From contig NW_022098043.1 of NCBI RefSeq assembly GCF_002288925.2, positions 3,828,263-3,892,262 on the forward strand: 64,000 bases of DNA, written 5' to 3'. The first letter of the stretch is position 1, and each line of letters starts with the position of its first letter. The stretch is from Delphinapterus leucas (lineage: Eukaryota; Chordata; Mammalia; Artiodactyla; Monodontidae). Below the pieces are notes generated by a model. It was not told the DNA's origin. It saw only the letters and a program-made list of their open reading frames with translations, and searched no databases. Of this stretch, positions 57,400 through 64,000 are shown one piece after another. The position numbers were made by a program, and so were the translations under genes.

Positions 57400-57760
57400 G
57401 CAAGTGAGTCCTGCCAACTTGGGAGGCAGTGGAAAGACCAAAGACCCTGCAGCCAATTCTAATCCTCGCCTCACCCCTTCTGAGCTGTGTGGCCTTGGGC
57501 AAGTGAACATTATCTCTCTGAGCCTCACATTCCTCATCTGAAAAATGGGGCCAATAACAGTACCTCCCACATAAGGCTGATGTGAGGATAACGATAAATG
57601 GGATCATGCATGTGGGACCCTGTCTGCATCCCCTCAGCATCACCATTCCTGATAGTACCTCCCACATAAGGCTGATGTGAGGATAACAATAAATGAGATC
57701 ATGCATGTGGGACCCTGTCTGCATCCCCTCAGCATCACCATTCCTGTACACATGATGGCC
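57400..57760 (+). repeat. MIR with a 95-bp internal tandem duplication
   Basis: MIR body 'cctcacattcctcatctgaa', followed by two copies of a 95-bp unit at 57559-57653 and 57654-57746. Confidence 0.8.
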
Positions 57761-58164
57761 TCCTATCTAAGTACCTGCAACCTATCTGAAGGCCTTCTCT
57801 GCCCAGAGGGCATGCTTGGCTCCCTCACAGGGCATCTGGGAGTGCTGGGAAGCAGCAAAGTGTCTTAGGGAGCAGTCCTCGACCAAAGGTGATGAGAGCT
57901 GGTGGATAATAGCCCAGCTTCTCACCTCTTGAGTAGGACGAATCTGAGGCCCGTGCTACCCTATCTCGCAGAAGTCTCTAGACGGGCCGATCCTATGTAG
58001 CCTGTTCTCTGTAGCCTGCAGAATCCCTGAATTGGATTCTTCTTTCCCTGCCTCACTTCCCCACTTCCCCACCAGGGCAATACTGCCCAAGAAGTTCCAA
58101 GGGCACCTCTCTCATCCTTGTCTCAGGGTCTGCTTCTGGGCGGACCCAACCCAGATAGCAGCCA

Positions 58165-58400
58165 AGATTGTCAATAACCAGAATCATGTATTATGTGGGC
58201 ACAGGGATTTACAAAGGGAGAACACATCTGCTACTGGCTCAGGCCCTACAGCAACCCCAGCAGGCAGGCAGTGGGGATTATCCACTCCATTTTGTGGATG
58301 GAGAAGCTGAGGCTTAGAGAATAGCAATGATTTGCTCAAGGCCATACCAGCATCGGGGAGAAGGGCTAAAACCAGGGTGTCCGTATCCCAAGTTTTCAGC
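58165..58400 (-). repeat. MIR
   Basis: 'ggatggagaagctgaggctt' ... 'aatgatttgctcaaggccat'. 58400-59040 is unassigned. Confidence 0.65.
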
Positions 58401-59039
58401 TTTGAGCTGCTCTGGGCTCCTGGAGTGCCCTGAGCTGGCTGGGAGGGTGTTTTCCACCCCTCTGACTTCTCTCCCCTGACGGATAGGCTGACTCTGGCCC
58501 CTCTGTGGGCCTGGGACAGTGGAGGGCAAATGGGCTGGTGGTAGGAATGGCTGGTTATTAAATTCATCTACCACTCAGCAGGCCTGACCCCATTCTGTCC
58601 TGGGAAAGCCAGCTTTGCCTGAGGGTGGCTGGGAGGGGAGGGTGGGGTGGGGGCCTGACCCAGCAGGAAGGGGTTAGGTGGGGGCCGTGAAGGCCAGAGA
58701 GTAGCTAGGGTGGGATGAGGTCAGAGGCAGCTTCTGGCCGTCTGTGTCCCCACAGTGTGAGGGCAGCCAGGGCCCCAGGGACAGGCAGGGCCACTGTGAT
58801 GCAGTGGCCTAAAGAGAGGCCTGCTCATTCCCCCATCACTGCCTGAGCCATGGAAGTTCTGAACCCCCCAGATCCGGTACCCAAGCTCCAGAAGACAGCG
58901 GTTGGAGCAATACAGTGGCTATGACACGAAACCTGGTTGTGCCTGTGACTGCCCACTATTTAATGAGCACCAGCTGTATGCCACACGCTACTTAATAAGC
59001 ACCAACTGCTGGGTACTCAACACACGTCTCATTTCATCC

Positions 59040-59500
59040 TCAGGCTGTGTAGGGAGTGGTTAGGGGTTTGAGTTCAGACTCAAGAACAGACCTGGGTCAG
59101 AATCCAAGCCCCACTCCATGGGTGTTTCTGCACCTCAGTGAGTTGTCTCACCTTGCTAACCTTAGTTTCCACATCTGTAAAATGGGCTTAATAACAGCAA
59201 GCATCTCATGGGAGGAACGTGGTGAGGATTCACTGCTAGATCATGTGTAACTTGCTGAACTCAGGGCCTGGCACATCGGGCACAGCAGCAAGGATGACGT
59301 TAGCACCTACTGTGTGCAGGCGCCATGCTAAGCACTTTCCATGGGTTATCTTATTTAAACTTTACAACCGCCCCAAAGGGAAGGGACTACTGTTAGCCCC
59401 TCTCTTATAGGTAAGGAAGCCAAAGCTCAGAGGGGTGAAATCCCGGGCCCAAGGTCACGCAGCTGGTGGCAGCAGAGGTAGCATTTGAATCCAGGTGGTC
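59040..59500. repeat. MIR pair, opposite orientation
   Basis: Plus about 59040-59285 ('ttagtttccacatctgtaaa' ... 'gggcctggcacatcgggcac'), minus about 59286-59500 ('aggaagccaaagctcagagg'). 59500-60190 is largely unassigned. Confidence 0.7.
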
Positions 59501-60189
59501 TCTCTGCCTTGGAGGCCTGATAAGCAAAAAACTCCCTGGCCTTATCCATCACCCTCCACCCGACCTGTGAGGTTAACAACCCACTGGCTCATTTATTTGA
59601 TCTTTGAAGAGATACTGCTGGGTGAAGCGTTACTGGAGGCCCAGAGAAGACGAGGCCAGCCTGGAGCTGCAGACAAGATGGTGCCAGAGCCGAGACTAAA
59701 CCCAGGGCCTCTGGCTCTCCGGTCAGGCCTCGTTCGGGACCGGGATGTCATTCCCAGCTCTGCCCTGCCCCCTCCTCACCCTTTCTTGGTGCAGGAGAGC
59801 TCCAGGGCTCCCCAGACCACTGAAGTATGGGACTGAGGCCCCAGTATTTTCTTTTCCACTGAGAGGTAAGGTGCCTGGAACACGTTGAGCACTTTAAAAA
59901 TTTGGTCACATTGCAACCGTCTGGGTTACCATGGTGACCTCATTTTGAATTTGCTTCCCAAGGGAGAGTTGGTAACAATTAATACAGCACTTAGTGCTGG
60001 CTGCCCACAGCGAGGGTGGGAGAGGATCACAGAGTCCCCTGGGACCTACCTGCCCAGGGGAAGTGGCGCCTCCTCCTCTGAGCAGGGTCCTGGGGTTCCC
60101 CAAGGAGGCAGGGGAAGGGAGGATGCCCCGATCCTGCCCACCTCTTCAGCAGCCCCAGCAGCCATGTTGCTGGGGCTGAAGTAGATTGG

Positions 60190-60920
60190 GGTGCTCTGTT
60201 TTACAGATGGGGAGACTCAACAGAGCTAAGCCTTATCCAAGGCCACACAACAAGATCCAGGCAGCTTCAGCATCAAGCCAGAAGGCTGGTTTCCTGTGCT
60301 TCAGGACAGGGCTCTGGTAGTTGCCACGGTTGGGGAAGCCCAGCTCCAAAACTTCTCCCCTTCTTAAGCGCCTGCAATACTACCTTTTGTGAGCCATTTT
60401 AGAGGGTTAAGCGTTGCCCTCTCTGGGCCCCAAGGAGGGGCTAATGGACCTTTGCTCATTCATTGCCCCTTGAGTGCTAAGTGGATTGACTATAAGAGGG
60501 TGCGAGGTGTTAGGGCCAGGCTCTGAAGGAATCTGTTAGAGAAGACTGGGTAGACTAGGATGGGGAGAGCCTGGGAAGGAGACTGTGAAAGAGCTGCAGG
60601 CAAGGCTAGGCCTTAGCCATTTCTGGATAGGTGCCCCAAGAGGCGGAAGCACTCCTCTTCCGTCCCATTCCTCCCCATCATTGCTTGGTCTCCACCCACT
60701 CCAGCTCTTGTAGAAAGAGAAGTAGAAAGACATATAGTAGAAAGAACAAGAAGTCTCTTGTTGAATCCAGACTCCGTCCCATTTTTCAGATGGGGAATCT
60801 GAGGCTCAGAGAAGCCTTAGAGAGGTCCAGAGACCCACAACCAGTAAGTGGTCAGCAGGGATTTGAGCCCACAACAGTCCAAGTGTACCATCTGCACTCA
60901 GCCATTACGCTTGGACTAGG
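60190..60920 (-). repeat. Two MIR fragments
   Basis: About 60190-60290 ('gttttacagatggggagact') and about 60770-60920 ('gatggggaatctgaggctca'). The DNA between them and 60920-61200 holds nothing named. Confidence 0.6.
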
Positions 60921-61268
60921 TTCTCTCCATATACTCACATTCCCTTTTCAGGCTGGGCTAAGGGCTTGGGGATGTGTTAGCACAAATGTAGAGCTGGAGA
61001 GAAAATGGGCCTGAGGCTCTCCAGGCCTGGTGAAGGGCAAGAGACGGGGAGACGGAGCTGGTTGGCTTGTCTGCTGAGTAGGTGTGGCTCAGGCAAAAAG
61101 CTGGGAAATTGGGAGCATCAACTATAGAAGTTGGGTTTTAGTAAAGGGGTGGGGAGAAGAGGAATGGGGGGAATGGCGTTGATATCTCTGCTCATATCCA
61201 AAAATCGAGCTTGCAGCGTTTTGTTCATCTCAAACAAAATAAAACAAACCTGTGATTTTAGTATGCTG

Positions 61269-61282
61269 CCACCAGGTGGCGG
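61269..61282 (+). promoter_or_regulatory. Candidate CTCF binding site
   Basis: CCACCAGGTGGCGG fits CCASYAGRKGGCRS at every position, and lies in non-repetitive AT-rich DNA. Confidence 0.6.
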
Positions 61283-61849
61283 TATAATTTGGCTGCTCCT
61301 ATCAGATATTGACCTCCATTAAAATAAAAATTTCACTCATTTTTTTCAAAAAGGACAAAAATCTAAAGAATTAAATTTATACATCATTTCACATAATTTT
61401 TAAAATTAAGATAATATTTTAGGAGAAAAATTCCTGAGATACATGTTGGTTCATTCTTCCCTGACCCTTAATTGTATCTATCTAGGCCTGCCCTAAACCT
61501 TGGGCTCTCTGGTAGTCTAATTTCCCCTTTCTGTCTGGCTCGGGTCAACAACTGGAGCCCATCCCAAACGTTTTCATGCCAACTCAACATACTGGAAAGA
61601 GCAGGGGGCATGGAATCAGTTCCATCCCTCACCTCAATGAGTCCAATTTTGGAGCTAGCGTCTCACCACCCCAGGTCACCCCACACCTATACAGTAGATT
61701 TTCCATATTCCCTGGCTTTCCTCCCACTGGGTTTTAACTCTGACTGCCTGCCACACCCTAAGGTTAATTCCTCCAGACACAGACCTTGACGTATTCAGCT
61801 GTATAGCTGCCCCAGATCTTAACCACAATGCCTGGAACATGGATGATGA

Positions 61850-62150
61850 TCAACAGTTTGTTGAATGAACAGATGAATTCCCATTTCACAGATGAGAAAA
61901 CTGAGGCTCCCAGAGGGAAATGATGATGATGGTAACAATAATAATTGACATTTGTTATGTACCGACTATGTGCCAGACATATATTAAATTCATTTAGTTC
62001 CCACAATAATTCTAGGAGGTAGGTACTATTATTACACTCAGTCATTTAGTTCTCACAATAATTCTAGGAGGTAGGTACTATTATTACACTCAATAAACAG
62101 ATTAGGAAGCTGAGACTAGAGACATTTGGGATGGGGGCACAACTGAAGGA
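61850..62150 (-). repeat. MIR with a 52-bp internal tandem duplication
   Basis: 'cagatgagaaaactgaggct' then 'gtaccgactatgtgccagac'. The duplicated unit is at 61990-62041 and 62042-62093. 62150-62865 is unassigned. Confidence 0.7.
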
Positions 62151-62869
62151 GACATAAGTCCAGTTCAGCAGCTCATTTGGGATAGGGAGCTGAGGGAAGG
62201 CATCGTTCTTCATCCATCGATCATTTATTCAGGAGAAGTTTACTGCAGCTAGATGCCCCGTATCTACGGGATCCTTAGTGCGTGCTAGGCCCTGTGGTCG
62301 GTGGGCGAGCATTGCCTTGTCTCCCCTCTTCACCCTGGTCAGGCTGTGAGTGAGGCTGTTCACCCAGCACCTCGTGGACAACCCGCCAACAGGCCACCTT
62401 GAATGCCACATCCTCACGCCACGTGGCAATTTGGGTGGGAGAGAAAGGAAGTGCTCTTGTGGAAGGTGGGTAATGACTCCTCGCTTCTTATTGGCCCTCA
62501 TGCATTAGAGTTTCCATCCCTGAACCAATCAGAGTGGTCTGAAGGATGCCATTGGTGGATTGACTCCACCTACTCGCTCCTGTCGCCTGAAGCTGAGAAC
62601 CATAAATTCTCACCTCACTCAGGGAGCTGGCCCCTCCAAATCAAGGCCAGCCTTCCTGCCCCCTCCTGCTCTGGTTGGCTGTGGGAACTCGGACACGGCC
62701 TCAGTCTGCTCGCCTGCACAGAGCTGTGGTGAGGGCCTGACCCAGGCAGGGCCCAGGAAAGCAATTGCCCACTAGACCCCTCCTTGACCGTGCATGATGT
62801 TCTGACTAGGCTGAATCATCCTCTCTCTTTCTCGCTCTCTCTCTGCAAACACCATGCACAAATCTTTCC

Positions 62870-63497
62870 CTCAAGCTTCCTACACTGTTGGTGGGAATGC
62901 AAATTGGTGCAGCCCCTATGGAGAACAGTATGGAGGTTTCTCAAAAAACTAAAAATAGAGTTGCCATATGATCCAGCAATCCCACTCCTGGGCATATATC
63001 CGGACAAAACTATAATTCAAAAATTTCATGCACCCCTATGTTCATAGCAGCCCTATTACAATAGCCAAGACATGGAAACAACCTAAATGTCCATTGACAG
63101 ATGAATGGATAAAGATGATGTGGTACATGTATACGATGGCATACTACTCAGCCATAAAGAAGAATGAAACAATGTCATTTGCGGCAACAAGGATGGACCT
63201 AGAGATCATCATACTAAGTGAAGTAAGTCAGAAAGAGAAAGACAAATACCATGTGATACCACTTATATGTGGAATCTAAAATATGACACAAATGAACTTA
63301 TCTATGAATCAGAAACAGACTCACAGTGACAGAGAACAGACTTGTGGTTGCCAAGGGGGAGGGGGTGGGGGGAGGGACGGACTGGGGGTTTGGGGATTAG
63401 CAGAGGCAAACTATGATGTACAGGATGGATAAACAACAAGGTCCTACTGCACAGCACAGGGAACTATATTCAATATCCTGTGATAAACCATAATGGG
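62870..63497 (+). mobile_element. L1 fragment: ORF2 end and part of 3' UTR
   Basis: Translated pieces such as [38 protein letters not shown] and MDLEIIILSEVSQKEKDKYH are the C-terminal tail of L1 ORF2p. The frame changes near 63040, so the reading is broken. It is 5' truncated and also ends before a poly(A) tail. ORF2 stops at about 63280; the rest is 3' UTR with a G-rich run. Confidence 0.9.
63355..63376 (+). repeat. G-quadruplex-type run in the L1 3' UTR
   Basis: Four runs of at least three G separated by single bases (G5-A-G5-T-G6-A-G3). Confidence 0.8.
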
Positions 63498-63569
63498 AGG
63501 AAAAAGCCCCTCCCTCTAACTGCCAGAGGAATCCCAGGCTGCAGGAGACGTGCATCTGAGGGAGGCTGG

Positions 63570-63740
63570 TAGACTGAAGGAGGCCAGAGGCTTCACTCCC
63601 TGCCTGTGTGACCCTGCCTCTCTGAGCCTCAGTTTCCTCACCTGTGAGGACAAGATAACTCTACCAACCCCCTGGGGTTGTTGTGGAAGTGAATGAGGGT
63701 AGGTGGACCTAGGTCCCCAGGAGGGAAGCACTCAGAGAGA
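63570..63740 (+). repeat. MIR
   Basis: 'gagcctcagtttcctcacct' ... 'ctggggttgttgtggaagtg'. Confidence 0.7.
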
Positions 63741-63804
63741 TTTTCTCTTGTTTATTGGGGAGGGAGTGCAGAATATGGATTGAAAGGGGATCCGGAGGCT
63801 GACA

Positions 63805-64000
63805 GATTCTAGTGCTCATTCTTTCATCCAGCAAACATTTATGGAGCATCTGCTATGTGCCAGGCATGATACTGGGTGCCAGGGATACAGAAGTGAGCAA
63901 AACAGACAAAAGTCCCTGTCTTCATGGAACTGACTTTTTCTGTCAGGGAAAACAGACAAACCACAAAATAAGTAAAAAATTTAAATGTGATAGATAGTAA
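63805..64000 (-). repeat. L2 3' end, runs off the window
   Basis: 'catccagcaaacatttatgg' ... 'gctatgtgccaggcatgata' ... 'tcttcatggaactgac' is the reverse of the L2 3' end. Confidence 0.75.

Noticed and set aside
62784..63279. Protein-like frames at 62.8-63.3 kb as a host gene
   Set aside because: The peptides are the tail of L1 ORF2, truncated and frame-shifted, so not a functional gene.
40450..64000. Exons of MACO1 (TMEM57), the expected upstream neighbour
   Set aside because: No translated stretch matches that protein. In human the gap to LDLRAP1 is longer than the 24 kb seen here, so the gene probably starts outside the window.

Overview
This window is mammalian nuclear DNA, most likely from a whale or dolphin. 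The evidence is several copies of the tRNA-derived SINE that opens with 'ggcttccctggtggcgcagt' and ends in an A-tail. I recognise this family from cetacean and related artiodactyl genomes. The remaining background is usual for placental mammals: many MIR and L2 fragments, old L1 pieces and an MLT1-type LTR. There are no bacterial-style operons, phage genes or CRISPR arrays.

The one protein-coding gene I can support is LDLRAP1 (ARH, low-density lipoprotein receptor adaptor protein 1), on the minus strand. All nine coding exons can be read. The start codon is at 40115 and the stop codon at 17757-17755. A CpG-island promoter lies around 39.5-40.45 kb. A 3' UTR of about 1.9 kb ends near 15.87 kb, after a poly(A) signal at 15892-15887. 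Each intron carries GT and AG at the expected places, and the phases join to give a protein that follows the known family sequence: PTB domain, clathrin box LLDLE, the beta2-adaptin-binding F-x-x-L-x-x-x-R motif and an acidic-aromatic C terminus. The one break is in exon 6. A run of ten C (ten G in the mRNA) leaves the coding sequence 1 nt out of frame (931 nt in total). As written, the frame would stop in exon 7 and lose the clathrin and AP-2 binding parts.

Layout: 1-15.86 kb is intergenic, downstream of LDLRAP1, with L1, MIR, L2, a three-layer nest of insertions at 7.5-8.7 kb and two young SINEs. 15.87-40.2 kb is LDLRAP1; its introns hold three full-type SINEs, a shorter tRNA-derived SINE, two L1 3' ends, a MaLR-like LTR and an AT-rich single-copy block at 23.74-24.25 kb that could be regulatory. 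40.45-64 kb is intergenic, upstream of LDLRAP1. It holds mostly MIR/L2, one MLT1-type LTR, an inverted L1, a truncated L1 at 62.87-63.5 kb, two recent tandem duplications and a strong CTCF-like motif at 61269. No exons of the neighbours expected from the human order (MACO1 upstream, MAN1C1 downstream) were seen.

Nearly all other open reading frames are chance frames or repeat translations and are left out. Repeat boundaries are approximate (about 10-30 bases) because they were judged by eye against remembered consensus sequences. Exon boundaries are exact to the base within the limits of splice-site reading. No wholly new biological system was found. The most useful observations are the exon 6 frame break, the candidate control elements and the recent rearrangements.
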